Of a stretch of 64,000 nucleotides of DNA, positions 43,249-51,892 are shown one piece after another (position 1 is the stretch's first letter; every line of letters begins with the position of its first letter). A model generated the notes under the pieces. The model was not told where the DNA came from and did no database searches. It saw only the letters and a program-made list of their open reading frames with translations. The stretch spans positions 1 through 64,000 of the forward strand of contig NZ_QNTQ01000010.1 of NCBI RefSeq assembly GCF_003298775.1, given 5' to 3'. The translations under genes and the position numbers were made by a program. Source of the stretch: Rhodosalinus halophilus. Lineage in GTDB: Bacteria; Pseudomonadota; Alphaproteobacteria; Rhodobacterales; Rhodobacteraceae.

Positions 43249-44078
43249 GGTCGGTCTTTTCGCCCTGGTACCGCTGGTCGGGCCGGCGCGACCCGGAAAA
43301 CCACGTCTGCATCAACGTGGCCACCTACGGCCCCGGCGGGCGCTTCACCATGACCGACCGGGGGCGGCAGGCGCTGAGGACGTCGCGGGACAGCTTCCGC
43401 GTGGGGCCCTCGGCGCTGCACTGGCAGGACGGCGCGCTGGTGATCGACGTCAACGAGATCTCGTCGCTGCCGCTGGTCAGCCGCGTGCGCGGTCAGATCC
43501 GGGTGACGCCGGTGGCGATGAGCTCTGTCGAGATGCTTCTGACGCCCGACGAGTCGCATCTCTGGCGGCCCTTCGCGCCCAACGCCGACATCGAGGTGGA
43601 GCTCGAGGCGCCCGGCTGGCAATGGTCGGGCCACGGCTATTTCGACGCCAACTTCGGCACCCGCGCGCTGGAGGAGGATTTCGCCTACTGGACCTGGGGC
43701 CGCTTCCCGGCGGCGGGCGGCGCGACCTGCTTCTACGACGCGACACGGCTCGACGGCAGCACGCTCGCGCAGGCGATCCACTTCGACCACGACGGCGGCG
43801 CGCATATGGTGGAGCCGCACCCCAAGACCGAATTCCGCCGCTCGCTCTGGGCGGTGAAGCGCGAGACGCGGGCCGACCCGGGCTATCGGCCCCGGCAGGT
43901 GCTGGGGATGCTGGATGCACCGTTCTACTGCCGCTCGGCCGTCAGGACGCAGCTTGACGGCGAAGAGACCGTGGGCGTGCACGAGGCGCTCGACCTCACC
44001 CGCTTCCGCACGCGGTGGATCAAGCCGATGCTCGCCGTACGCGTGCCGCGACGGGCCGGCTGGCGGTTTCCGGACTGA
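43140..44078 (+). CDS. crtC: Carotenoid 1,2-hydratase; start codon unresolved
   Basis: The conserved CrtC sequence begins near ERPNFDLEVGPNGYAWWYID and continues through VIAFIGSVFSPWYRWSGRRD to the C-terminus (about 312 residues). It adds water across the 1,2 double bond of neurosporene/lycopene. In this frame there is no ATG, GTG or TTG for more than 200 nt upstream of 43140, and the first downstream GTG (43317) or ATG would remove conserved sequence. The coordinates mark the conserved start, not a proven initiation codon. A frameshift from crtD, a noncanonical start or a sequence error are possible. The reading frame is otherwise intact. Confidence 0.85.
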   Translation, partial: ERPNFDLEVGPNGYAWWYIDGISDDGTRAVSVIAFIGSVFSPWYRWSGRRDPENHVCINVATYGPGGRFTMTDRGRQALRTSRDSFRVGPSALHWQDGALVIDVNEISSLPLVSRVRGQIRVTPVAMSSVEMLLTPDESHLWRPFAPNADIEVELEAPGWQWSGHGYFDANFGTRALEEDFAYWTWGRFPAAGGATCFYDATRLDGSTLAQAIHFDHDGGAHMVEPHPKTEFRRSLWAVKRETRADPGYRPRQVLGMLDAPFYCRSAVRTQLDGEETVGVHEALDLTRFRTRWIKPMLAVRVPRRAGWRFPD

Positions 44079-44087
44079 GCGCCGCTC

Positions 44088-44160
44088 TTCCGGCCCTTGC
44101 GGGCCGTCCTCGCGGCCAAACGGACGCGAGGAGCGCCGCGAGGCGCGAGGAGCGGACGCC
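44088..44160. repeat. GC-rich repeat patch after crtC
   Basis: Contains the short direct repeat CGCGAGGAGCG twice and inverted arms TCCTCGCG/CGCGAGGA, directly before repeat copy C. It lies in the convergent crtC/bchO spacer and has no ORF. Confidence 0.5.
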
Positions 44161-44169
44161 CCGGAGAAA

Positions 44170-44231
44170 GGGGGCTCTGCCCCCTCGGCCCTGCGGGCCT
44201 CACCCCCGGGATATTTGTCTCCAAGAAGAAG
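44170..44231 (+). repeat. Hairpin repeat element, copy C (crtC/bchO spacer)
   Basis: GGGGGC/GCCCCC hairpin (loop TCT), GGCCC/GGGCC hairpin (loop TGC), then CCCCCGGGATATTTG and CCAAGAAGAAG. It keeps the architecture of copies A and B with a different stem-2 sequence. On the minus strand hairpin 1 is followed by TTTCTCC, so it may terminate the bchO transcript. Confidence 0.85.
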
Positions 44232-44258
44232 CACTGGACGGAGGGTGAACCGTCCGTG

Positions 44259-45110
44259 TCAGCCCAGGAAGCGCGCGATCTCGTCGGCCACGGCCTGCGG
44301 GTTCTCTTCGTGGGCGAGGTGGCCCAGCGCGGGCAGGTGGACGACGCGCGCGTCGGGCATCCGGGCGGCGGCGCGCTCGGAGGTGGCGGGAGGAACGGCC
44401 TGGTCCCTGTCGCCGGTTATGAAGAGCGTGGGCGCGTCGATGCCGGGCAGCATGTCGATGAGCGGGTCGATGCGCCATTGCGACATCATCTGCAGCGTGG
44501 CGTCCACATGGCTGCGGTCGCCGATCAGCCGTGCGTAGAGCTGGAGCCCCTCGTCGCCGAGCGTTGTCCCGGTCGATTCGATCAGACGCCGCGTGCGGGC
44601 GAGGCTTGCGCCGCCCAGCGTGAAGAGGTTGGCCGAGAAGGGGTTGAGCGCGAGGAGCTTGGCGAGCATCGGAAAGAGCCAGCCCGCGACGCCCTCGAAG
44701 TTGCCCAGCGCGGCGTTGATGCCGATGACCCTGGGCCGAGGGTCGAACCGGCGGGCGAGCTCCAGCGCGATGGCGCCGCCGGCGGAGTGGCCGATCACGG
44801 CCCGCGGGTGCCAGCCCTGCCCCTCCGCCAGCGCCGCGATGTCGTCCGACATCAGCGGCAGGGAGCAGCGGCTGCGGGTGCCGGCCTGCGTGAAGCCCTG
44901 CCCGGGCAGGTCGAGCGCCACGACATGCCAGCGGTCGGCGAGCCCGGGCATCAGTCCCCGCCAGCTGTGGGTCGAGGCGCCGGCGCCGTGGATCAGGAGG
45001 AGGGTGTCGCCCTTCCCCATTTCCTGCAGGTGCCAGCGGTGCGGCGGGTGGTCGATCCGGCGGGAGGCTTGCGCGTGCGGCCAGCTGGAGAGGTCGCGCG
45101 CCCAGTCCAT
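44259..45110 (-). CDS. bchO: BchO, alpha/beta hydrolase linked to Mg chelatase
   Basis: A 283-residue alpha/beta-hydrolase. Oxyanion/HG region LLLIHGAGASTHSWRGLMPG (about 36-55), nucleophile elbow VIGHSAGGAIALELARRF (Ser about 110) and the catalytic His in LPALGHLAHEENP. BchO is regularly encoded after bchD and is thought to assist Mg chelation; its substrate is unknown. The stop of bchD abuts its ATG (TGAATG). Confidence 0.94.
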   Translation of the reverse strand: MDWARDLSSWPHAQASRRIDHPPHRWHLQEMGKGDTLLLIHGAGASTHSWRGLMPGLADRWHVVALDLPGQGFTQAGTRSRCSLPLMSDDIAALAEGQGWHPRAVIGHSAGGAIALELARRFDPRPRVIGINAALGNFEGVAGWLFPMLAKLLALNPFSANLFTLGGASLARTRRLIESTGTTLGDEGLQLYARLIGDRSHVDATLQMMSQWRIDPLIDMLPGIDAPTLFITGDRDQAVPPATSERAAARMPDARVVHLPALGHLAHEENPQAVADEIARFLG

Positions 45111-46787
45111 TCAGTCCCCCAGGGCGCTCGAGATGGCGCCGGAGAGGCGGCGGGCGTCCGCGCGCGGCAGGGCGAGATAGGCGGCGCCGAGGCCGTCCGA
45201 CAGGGTGCGGCCGGCGTCGCCGCGGCGTGCGGCGGTGTCGATGACCAGCGCCGGCACGCCCTGCGCACGCAGAAGGCGGGCCATGCGCGCCGCGTCCTCG
45301 GTGGCCTGCGCGCGGCCGCCGGCGCCCTCGAGCGACACGTTGGCGCGGCCGTCGGTGAGGATGGCAAGGCGGGGGGAGAGGCCGCGCCCCTGCGCCTGAT
45401 GGGCGAGCAGGCCGGCGGCCTGAAGCCCGGCGGCGAGCGGCGTGCCACCGCCGCCGGGCAGGGCGGCGAGGCGGCGCTTGGTCTGGACCAGCGAGCGGGT
45501 GGGCGGCAGGAGGAGTTCGGCGCCCGCACCGCGGAAGGCGATGAGCGCCACATGGTCGCGGCGGGCGTAGGCCTCTGCCAGCAGCAGTTCGACGGCGCCC
45601 TTCGCCTCGTTCAGCCGCGTCATGGCAAGCGAGCCGGAGGCGTCCACCGTGAAGATCACCAGCCGGTCGGAGCGATCCTCGTAGCGGCGCAGGCGGATGT
45701 CGGAGGCATGGACGCGCACGCGGCCCGGGCCGGGCTCGTGCCGGCGCCGGATGGTCTGCCAGGGCGCGGCGGCGCGCAGGGTGGCGACGAGGTCCACCCG
45801 CTCGCGCCCGCCGGGACGGCCGGGGCGCGAGGGCAGCGGGCGGCCGCGACGGTTGCCGCGCCGCTTCGCGCCCGCGCCGGAGCCCCTGGCGGCGCGGCTG
45901 GCCTTGCCCTCGGCCAGCCGGGTCAGCAGGTCGGGGGGAAGCAGGGCCGCCACCGCCTCGACCAGCAGTTCCTCGGGCAGATCGCCCAGCTGGCCGTCGT
46001 CGTCGGGGGTCTCTGCCTCGGGCTCGGGCGGCTCCTGCGGCGGCGTGTCGTCCTCTTCGGGCGGCGGCTCGGGGGCTTGCGTCGCGCGGGACGGATAGAC
46101 CAGCTCGGCGGCCTCGCGGATGTCGTCCTCGGCCACGGCATCGCGGCCGTCGAGCGCGGCCGCCGCACGGGCGGCACGCAGGGCGAGCAGCGGCGCGCGC
46201 AAGCTGTCGATGCCGAAGCGGGCGGCGAGCGCGGTCAGCGCGGCGGCGGCCTCGTCGGGGAGCGCGATGCGGGGCAGGCGGGCGCGGGCGGCGGCGATCG
46301 CCGCATGCGGCAGCTCGCCCCGCGCCTCGAGCCGGCCGATGCCGTCGAGGTCGGCGGTGAAGGCCAGCCTTTCGGAGAGCGGGGCGGGCGCGCGCTCATC
46401 TGCTTCGGCGCCTTCGTCGAGCAGGATCAGGCTGTGGCCCGGCGAGGCGTCGAGCAGTTGCGCGAGCCGCGCGGCAAGGTCGGGTGCGCAGCGTTCGGCC
46501 ATCGGCAGGATCAGGCGGCAGGGCCGATCGGCCAGCCCGCCGGTCACCACCGGGCGGCCGGCGGCGAGCGTCGCGGTCACGTCGAGGCCGCCGTAGAGCT
46601 CGGCGTCGCCGATCTCGGGGTGGATGCGGTGTGCCTCTCCGCCGAGGTCTGCCACAAGCGCCTCGAACTTCTGCCGCACGGGGCCGACCCGGGCGCGCAG
46701 GACCATGCCGCGCAGGCCCGCCGGGTCCACTGCCAGCAGCGTCAGCGCGCGCAGCGCGCGGTCCCAGCGCGCCGCGCCCTCGCTCAC
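45111..46787 (-). CDS. bchD: Magnesium chelatase subunit D
   Basis: A 558-residue subunit with an N-terminal AAA+-like domain (without a good Walker A), a central Pro/Glu/Asp-rich linker (about 220-250) and a C-terminal von Willebrand A domain with MIDAS residues in FTVDASGSLAMTRLNEAKGA and LAILTDGRANVSLEG. GTG 46787 has GGAGGT upstream and overlaps the bchI stop by 4 nt (GTGA). Confidence 0.95.
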   Translation of the reverse strand: MSEGAARWDRALRALTLLAVDPAGLRGMVLRARVGPVRQKFEALVADLGGEAHRIHPEIGDAELYGGLDVTATLAAGRPVVTGGLADRPCRLILPMAERCAPDLAARLAQLLDASPGHSLILLDEGAEADERAPAPLSERLAFTADLDGIGRLEARGELPHAAIAAARARLPRIALPDEAAAALTALAARFGIDSLRAPLLALRAARAAAALDGRDAVAEDDIREAAELVYPSRATQAPEPPPEEDDTPPQEPPEPEAETPDDDGQLGDLPEELLVEAVAALLPPDLLTRLAEGKASRAARGSGAGAKRRGNRRGRPLPSRPGRPGGRERVDLVATLRAAAPWQTIRRRHEPGPGRVRVHASDIRLRRYEDRSDRLVIFTVDASGSLAMTRLNEAKGAVELLLAEAYARRDHVALIAFRGAGAELLLPPTRSLVQTKRRLAALPGGGGTPLAAGLQAAGLLAHQAQGRGLSPRLAILTDGRANVSLEGAGGRAQATEDAARMARLLRAQGVPALVIDTAARRGDAGRTLSDGLGAAYLALPRADARRLSGAISSALGD

Positions 46788-47788
46788 GCGAGCACCTCCT
46801 CCACCACCCGCGCCACGCGGGCGCCCGAGCCCGATTCGTCCAGCGGGTCGCGGCGCAGGCGGTGCGACAGCGCCAGCGGCGCCACGCGGCGGAGATGCTG
46901 CCGCCCCAGCGCCTCCGCGCCCTCGTAGGCGGCGAGCGCGCGGCCGGCGCGCAGGAGGGTGAGTTCGCCGCGCAGCCCGTCCGCGCCCAGCGCCACGCAG
47001 AGCTGCGCGCAGTCGCGCAGGGCCTCGTCGGGCGCCTCGACCCCGCGCAGGCACTCGCGCGCGGCGAGGATGCGGTCGCGCACCCTCGCGTCCTCGGCGC
47101 CCCAATGGGCCATGAAAGCGTCGCGCTCGGTCTCGAAGGCGTCGCGGCGGCGGACCACCTCAATCCGCTCGTCGATGTCCGTGGGCGAGGCGACCTCGAC
47201 CGACAGGCCGAAGCGGTCCAGGAGCTGCGGGCGCAATTCGCCCTCTTCCGGGTTGCCGGAGCCCACGAGCACGAAGCGCGCGGGGTGGCGGATGCTGAGC
47301 CCCTCGCGCTCGACCACGTTCTGGCCAGATTGCGCCACGTCGAGCAGCAGGTCGACGATGTGATCCTCGAGCAGGTTCACCTCGTCGATGTAGAGGTAGC
47401 CACGGTTGGCCTGCGCCAGCAGGCCGGGCTGAAACACCTTTTCGCCGCTCACCAGCGCGCGTTCGATGTCGAGCGCCCCGGTCACCCGGTCCTCGGTCAC
47501 GCCGAGGGGCAGATCGACGACCGGCGTGGGCTTTTCCACGATCTCTTCGCCCACGCCCAGGGCCCAGTCGGGCACGGCCTCGGGCGTTTCTGCGTTCACC
47601 GGACAGCCCTGCACCACCCGGATCGGCGGAAGGAGCGCGGCCAGCGCGCGCACGGCGGTGGACTTGCCGGTGCCCCGGTCGCCGAAGACCAGCACGCCGC
47701 CCAGCCCCGGCTCGATCGCCGTGAGGATCATGGCGAGCTTCATCTGCTCCTGCCCGACGATGGCCGAGAAGGGAAAGACTGGCGTCAT
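46784..47788 (-). CDS. bchI: Magnesium chelatase ATPase subunit I
   Basis: A 334-residue AAA+ ATPase that powers Mg insertion with BchD and BchH. Walker A VFGDRGTGKSTAV (about 37-49), Walker B YLYIDEVNLLEDH, sensor GSGNPEEGELRPQLLDRFG. ATG 47788 starts MTPVFPFSAIVGQEQMKLA and overlaps the crtA stop by 4 nt. The continuous frame upstream is antisense to nothing conserved and was excluded. Confidence 0.97.
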   Translation of the reverse strand: MTPVFPFSAIVGQEQMKLAMILTAIEPGLGGVLVFGDRGTGKSTAVRALAALLPPIRVVQGCPVNAETPEAVPDWALGVGEEIVEKPTPVVDLPLGVTEDRVTGALDIERALVSGEKVFQPGLLAQANRGYLYIDEVNLLEDHIVDLLLDVAQSGQNVVEREGLSIRHPARFVLVGSGNPEEGELRPQLLDRFGLSVEVASPTDIDERIEVVRRRDAFETERDAFMAHWGAEDARVRDRILAARECLRGVEAPDEALRDCAQLCVALGADGLRGELTLLRAGRALAAYEGAEALGRQHLRRVAPLALSHRLRRDPLDESGSGARVARVVEEVLA

Positions 47789-48492
47789 GCGGCGATCTCC
47801 AGGTCTGCGACGGGGTTCCGGCCCTCCCATGTGCCACGGACCGAGCGGACGCGAAAGCGGGCATAGAGCTCTTCGGAGAACCAGTCGCCCTCGCGCACGG
47901 CGCGGATCGCGCGGCCGTGCGGGCCGTTGCCGCGGGCGAAGGCGGCCATCGTGGAGGTGTCGGGCCAGATCGAGAAGGTCACCTGCCGGAACCACGGCAC
48001 CTCGCCGATACCGATCTTGAAGCGCACGTTGGGGTCCGCGCCGATCACGTCGCTGATGTCCGGCCCCGCGGCCCAGAACTGCAGCGCCTTCGACGGGCGG
48101 ATCGTGGCGCGGGTCAGCGCGGCGACCGGACCGGGGCGCGGCGCCTCGGTCACCTCGAAGGGTTCGCGGCCGGACCCGCGCCCGCGCACGGAGGTCGTCG
48201 TCAGGAAGACGCTCAGCGCTTCCCCGGCATGGTCGTGGTAGCGACGAAACACGGGCGCCTCGGCGGTCAGCCGCTCGGCGGTCTCAAGGTCCGGCCAGGT
48301 GGCGAGAATCGCGTAGACGCTCCAGTTCGGCCGGGGGGTGAAGCCCTCGCCCACGCCCGAGCCGCAGAGCTTCCAGAACCCGACATCCGGCAGGCGCGAC
48401 ATGGGCCAGCGCGCGAAGCCCATCTGCGTGAAGGCCCAGACGCGCGCGAAGCCCTTGGGAAAGCGGAAGAAACTGAGGCTGACGGTCTGCAC
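47785..48492 (-). CDS. crtA: Spheroidene monooxygenase
   Basis: A 235-residue CrtA that converts spheroidene to spheroidenone using O2 (acyclic carotenoid 2-ketolase). Typical segments are VSLSFFRFPKGFARVWAFTQ, LPDVGFWKLCGSGVGEGFTP and FKIGIGEVPWFRQVTFSIWP. The GTG start at 48492 has GGAGGG 8 nt upstream. It begins the crtA-bchI-bchD-bchO run and is divergent from crtI. Confidence 0.95.
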   Translation of the reverse strand: MQTVSLSFFRFPKGFARVWAFTQMGFARWPMSRLPDVGFWKLCGSGVGEGFTPRPNWSVYAILATWPDLETAERLTAEAPVFRRYHDHAGEALSVFLTTTSVRGRGSGREPFEVTEAPRPGPVAALTRATIRPSKALQFWAAGPDISDVIGADPNVRFKIGIGEVPWFRQVTFSIWPDTSTMAAFARGNGPHGRAIRAVREGDWFSEELYARFRVRSVRGTWEGRNPVADLEIAA

Positions 48493-48514
48493 GATCCCGC
48501 CCTCCGGCCGAAGG

Positions 48515-48532
48515 TGTCAGGCATGTGTTACA
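48515..48532 (-). promoter_or_regulatory. PpsR operator proximal to crtA
   Basis: Exact TGT-N12-ACA (TGTCAGGCATGTGTTACA), 22 bp before the crtA GTG. With the crtI operator, 67 bp away, it forms a pair suited to cooperative binding. Confidence 0.83.
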
Positions 48533-48580
48533 CAACTGGGCGAGGCAGGGAAGGGGTGCAAAGGCCGCAGCATCTCGATA

Positions 48581-48609
48581 TTGTCAACTTAGCCTGACAG
48601 GGGTAGCAT
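48581..48609 (+). promoter_or_regulatory. crtI promoter, apparently leaderless transcript
   Basis: TTGTCA (48581-48586), 17-nt spacer, TAGCAT (48604-48609), the same -10 as bchF. The predicted start lies at or next to the crtI ATG (48617), and there is no Shine-Dalgarno. Confidence 0.55.
48582..48599 (+). promoter_or_regulatory. PpsR operator within the crtI promoter
   Basis: Exact TGT-N12-ACA (TGTCAACTTAGCCTGACA), filling the space between the -35 and -10 boxes of crtI. Confidence 0.85.
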
Positions 48610-48616
48610 TGCTGCC

Positions 48617-50161
48617 ATGTTGACACGCCTCGATCCGAACCTCGTCGCCGGCGGCACACCCGCCGCCCCCCATGCCGTGATCGTCGGCGCCGGACTTGGC
48701 GGGCTCGCCTCCGCCATGCGTCTGGGCGCGCGGGGCTATCGCGTCACCGTGCTGGACCGGCTGGACCGCCCGGGCGGGCGCGGGTCGTCGATCGAGGCGG
48801 AGGGCCACCGCTTCGACCTCGGCCCCACGATCGTCACCGTGCCGCAGGTCTTCGAAAAGCTCTGGGCCGCCTGCGGGCGCGACTTCCACGCGGACGTGGA
48901 CCTTCGCGCGCTCGATCCCTTCTACACGATCCGCTGGCCGGACGGCTCGCACTTCACCGCCCGCGCCTCGACCGAAGCGATGGTGGAGGAGGTGCGCCGC
49001 CTCTCGCCCGGCGACATGAAGGGCTACCTGCGCTTTCTGAAGGACGCCGAGCGGCGCTACGTCGTGGGATACGAGGGGATGGTGGCCGAGCCGATGCACC
49101 GGCTCTGGGACACGGTGAAGGTCTTGCCGGAATTCGGCGTGCTGCGCGCCGACCGCTCGATTCTGGGCCTGGCCCGCGCGCGAGTGAAGGATGAGCGGCT
49201 ACGCATGGCGCTGTCGTTCCATCCGCTGTTCATCGGCGGCGACCCGATGCACGTCACCTCGATGTATGCGCTGGTCAGCCACCTGGAGAAGGAATTCGGC
49301 GTGCATTACGCCATCGGCGGGGTGCAGGCGATCGCGGATGCCATGGCCAAGGTGGTCGAGGATCAGGGCGGTCTGATCCGCTACGGGGCCGAGGCCGACG
49401 AGATCGTGATCGACAAGGGCCGGGCAGCGGGCGTGCGGCTGACCGACGGAGAGGTGCTGCCCGCCTCGGTCGTCGTGTCGAACGCGGACGCGGGGCACAC
49501 CTACACAAGGTTGCTGCGCAACGCGCCGAAGCGCCGCTGGTCCGACCGCAAGCTGACCTCGCGGCGCTGGTCCATGGGCCTTTTCGTCTGGTATTTCGGA
49601 ACGAAGGGCACCGCCGGCATGTGGCCAGACGCGGGGCACCACACGATCCTGTCGGGGCCGCGCTACGAAGGCCTCCTGCGCGACATCTTCCTGCGCGGGC
49701 ACCTTGCCGACGACATGAGCCTTTACCTCCATCGCCCCTCGGTCACCGATCCAACCGTGGCGCCTGAAGGCGGCGACACCTTCTATGTCCTCTCCCCCGT
49801 GCCGCACCTTGGCCACGCGAACCCGGTGGACTGGGCCGCGATGCGCGACAGCTACCGCGCGAAGGTGGCCGCCGAGCTCCAGCGGATCATTCCCGGCTTC
49901 GAGGATCACCTATCGGCCGAGCTCATCTACACGCCGGAGGATTTCCGCGACCGCTATCTCTCGCCGCTGGGCTGCGGCTTCTCGATCGAGCCGCGCACCC
50001 TGCAAAGCGCCTGGTTCCGGCCCCACAACGTCAGCGAGGAGGCCGAGGGCCTCTATCTCGCCGGCGCGGGGACGCATCCCGGGGCGGGGCTGCCGGGGGT
50101 CGTCTCTTCGGCGGAGGTGCTCGACAAGATGGTGCCCGACCCCGCGGAGGTGCCTGCGTGA
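48617..50161 (+). CDS. crtI: Phytoene desaturase
   Basis: A 514-residue FAD-dependent desaturase converting phytoene to neurosporene/lycopene. FAD motif VIVGAGLGGLASAMRLGARG (about 23-42) with RPGGRGSSIEAEGHRFDLGP after it, and the C-terminal GLYLAGAGTHPGAGLPGV. The ATG has no ribosome-binding site and lies 8 nt after the -10 box. Its stop overlaps crtB (GTGA). Confidence 0.96.
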   Translation: MLTRLDPNLVAGGTPAAPHAVIVGAGLGGLASAMRLGARGYRVTVLDRLDRPGGRGSSIEAEGHRFDLGPTIVTVPQVFEKLWAACGRDFHADVDLRALDPFYTIRWPDGSHFTARASTEAMVEEVRRLSPGDMKGYLRFLKDAERRYVVGYEGMVAEPMHRLWDTVKVLPEFGVLRADRSILGLARARVKDERLRMALSFHPLFIGGDPMHVTSMYALVSHLEKEFGVHYAIGGVQAIADAMAKVVEDQGGLIRYGAEADEIVIDKGRAAGVRLTDGEVLPASVVVSNADAGHTYTRLLRNAPKRRWSDRKLTSRRWSMGLFVWYFGTKGTAGMWPDAGHHTILSGPRYEGLLRDIFLRGHLADDMSLYLHRPSVTDPTVAPEGGDTFYVLSPVPHLGHANPVDWAAMRDSYRAKVAAELQRIIPGFEDHLSAELIYTPEDFRDRYLSPLGCGFSIEPRTLQSAWFRPHNVSEEAEGLYLAGAGTHPGAGLPGVVSSAEVLDKMVPDPAEVPA

Positions 50162-51198
50162 TCGCCCCGGGCGACCTCGACCACTGCACGCAGGCGATCC
50201 GCCACGGCTCGCGCAGCTTCCACGCGGCCTCGCACCTTCTGCCGCGCGACGTGCGGGACCATGCCCTCGCGCTCTACGCTTTCTGCCGGCTCGCCGACGA
50301 CAAGGTGGACCTTCAGGAGGCGAAGGCCGCCGCGGTGGACGACCTTCAGGAGCGCCTGGCGCTGGCCTACGAGGGCCGGCCGCGCAACGCGCCCACCGAC
50401 CGCGCCTTCGCGGCGATGGTCGAGACGGTCGAGATGCCCCGCGCGCTGCCCGAGGCGCTGCTGGAAGGCCTCGCCTGGGACGCGCTGGAGCGGCGTTACG
50501 CCACGCTGTCGGAGCTGCGCGCCTATTCGGCGCGCGTGGCCTCGGCCGTGGGCGCGATGATGTGCGTTCTGATGGGCGTGCGCGAGCGCGGCGCACTCGC
50601 CCGGGCCTGCGACCTGGGCGTGGCGATGCAACTCACGAACATCGCCCGCGACGTGGGCGAGGACGCGCGCGAGGGTCGGCTCTACCTGCCGCTCGACTGG
50701 ATGGGCGGCGCGGGGATCGAGCCTGACGCCTTTCTTGCCGCCCCGCGCCCCTCGCCGCCCCTGCGCGCGCTGGTGCGGCGGCTGCTCCGCGAAGCGGACA
50801 CGCTTTATGCCCGCTCGGAAGCGGGTGTGAAGCGGCTGCCGCTGCGCGCCCGCCCCGGCATTTTCGCCGCGCGCTACATCTATGCCGGGATCAACGGCCG
50901 CATCGCCGCGACGGGGCATGACAGCGTGACCGGCCGCGCGATCACCTCGAAGGGTCAGAAACTCGGCTGGCTCGGCCTCGCGATCCTGCGCAGTTCGGCG
51001 ACGCTGCTGATGCCAGTCTCCCCCCTGCTCTACGCCCGCCCGCTGCCCGAAACGGCCTTTCTCGTCGAGGCCGCGGCAGCGCCGGAGGCGCCGGCCGGAG
51101 ACTGGTCCGACAAGCTCTATGCGACCCTCGCCCGCGCCAAGGCGCATGAACTGGAGCGGCGCAGCGGGCTGATACAAGGCGCGCGCCGCGCGGGTTGA
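50158..51198 (+). CDS. crtB: Phytoene synthase
   Basis: A 346-residue squalene/phytoene synthase joining two GGPP. Asp-rich motifs FCRLADDKVDLQEA (about 43-56) and TNIARDVGEDAREGRLYLP (about 160-178). GTG start at 50158 overlapping the crtI stop. The sequence is complete and of normal length. Confidence 0.96.
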   Translation: MIAPGDLDHCTQAIRHGSRSFHAASHLLPRDVRDHALALYAFCRLADDKVDLQEAKAAAVDDLQERLALAYEGRPRNAPTDRAFAAMVETVEMPRALPEALLEGLAWDALERRYATLSELRAYSARVASAVGAMMCVLMGVRERGALARACDLGVAMQLTNIARDVGEDAREGRLYLPLDWMGGAGIEPDAFLAAPRPSPPLRALVRRLLREADTLYARSEAGVKRLPLRARPGIFAARYIYAGINGRIAATGHDSVTGRAITSKGQKLGWLGLAILRSSATLLMPVSPLLYARPLPETAFLVEAAAAPEAPAGDWSDKLYATLARAKAHELERRSGLIQGARRAG

Positions 51199-51257
51199 AC
51201 GCGCCGCGCACAGCACCGCACCTTGATGCAGGCCGGCTGGCGGGCTAGCTCACTGCA

Positions 51258-51740
51258 ATGGACTGGGTGATCTTCGCGATCCTTCTGGCCGCGTGTTTCG
51301 GGGCCGGTTCCACGGGCGGCCTGTTTCCGCCCGGGCCGTGGTATCGCGAACTGAAAAAGCCGGTCTGGACGCCGCCCGACTGGCTCTTCCCCGTGGCCTG
51401 GACAACGCTCTATCTGTGCATGGCCGCCGCCGGCGCACTGGCGGCCTCGCAGCCGGGGGGACAACTGGCGCTCGCGCTCTGGGGGCTGCAGATCGCGCTC
51501 AACGGGCTCTGGACTCCGGTCTTCTTCGGCCTGCGGCGAATCCGCCTGGGAATGGGCGTTCTGGCCGCGCTCTGGCTCGCAGTCCTCGCCACGATGCTCG
51601 CCCTGTGGCAGGTCGATTGGCGGGCGGGCGCCCTCTTCATGCCCTATCTCGTCTGGGTGACGCTGGCCGGAGCGCTGAACCTGTCGGTCTGGCGGCTCAA
51701 TCCGGAGGTGGCGGCGAACCCGCCGGAGATGCCCCGCTAG
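51258..51740 (+). CDS. tspO: TspO/MBR family protein
   Basis: A 160-residue five-helix membrane protein with GPWYRELKKPVWTPPDWLFP and WALQIALNGLWTP-type segments of the TspO/peripheral benzodiazepine receptor family. In R. sphaeroides TspO (CrtK) binds porphyrins and represses photosynthesis gene expression in oxygen. Position after crtIB matches the crtK locus. It is the last PGC gene here. Confidence 0.94.
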   Translation: MDWVIFAILLAACFGAGSTGGLFPPGPWYRELKKPVWTPPDWLFPVAWTTLYLCMAAAGALAASQPGGQLALALWGLQIALNGLWTPVFFGLRRIRLGMGVLAALWLAVLATMLALWQVDWRAGALFMPYLVWVTLAGALNLSVWRLNPEVAANPPEMPR

Positions 51741-51771
51741 CCTTGCGCCTCGGCGACGGGTTGGCGCGAAG

Positions 51772-51847
51772 TGGTGCCGCAGAAGGGACTCGAACCCCCG
51801 ACCCCATCATTACGAATGACGTGCTCTACCAGCTGAGCTACTGCGGC
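51772..51847 (-). tRNA. tRNA-Thr (anticodon CGU)
   Basis: 76 nt with encoded CCA. Acceptor stem GCCGCAG/CTGCGGC, discriminator A, D arm GCTCAGCTGGTAGAGC, anticodon stem CGTCA/TGATG with loop TTCGTAA (anticodon CGT, reading ACG) and T arm GGGGGTTCGAGTCCC. It lies between tspO and hemY at the PGC boundary. Confidence 0.95.
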
Positions 51848-51892
51848 CCTGTGCCGGCGGCATTTAGCACCGCTCGCAACGGGGCGAAAGAC

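Noticed and set aside
46788-47105. N-terminal extension of bchD
   Set aside because: The extra frame lies within bchI on the same strand. GTG 46787 with GGAGGT and a GTGA overlap is the better start.
51772-51847. tRNA-Thr as an integration site for a mobile element
   Set aside because: No integrase, direct repeat of the tRNA 3' end or atypical genes were seen on either side.
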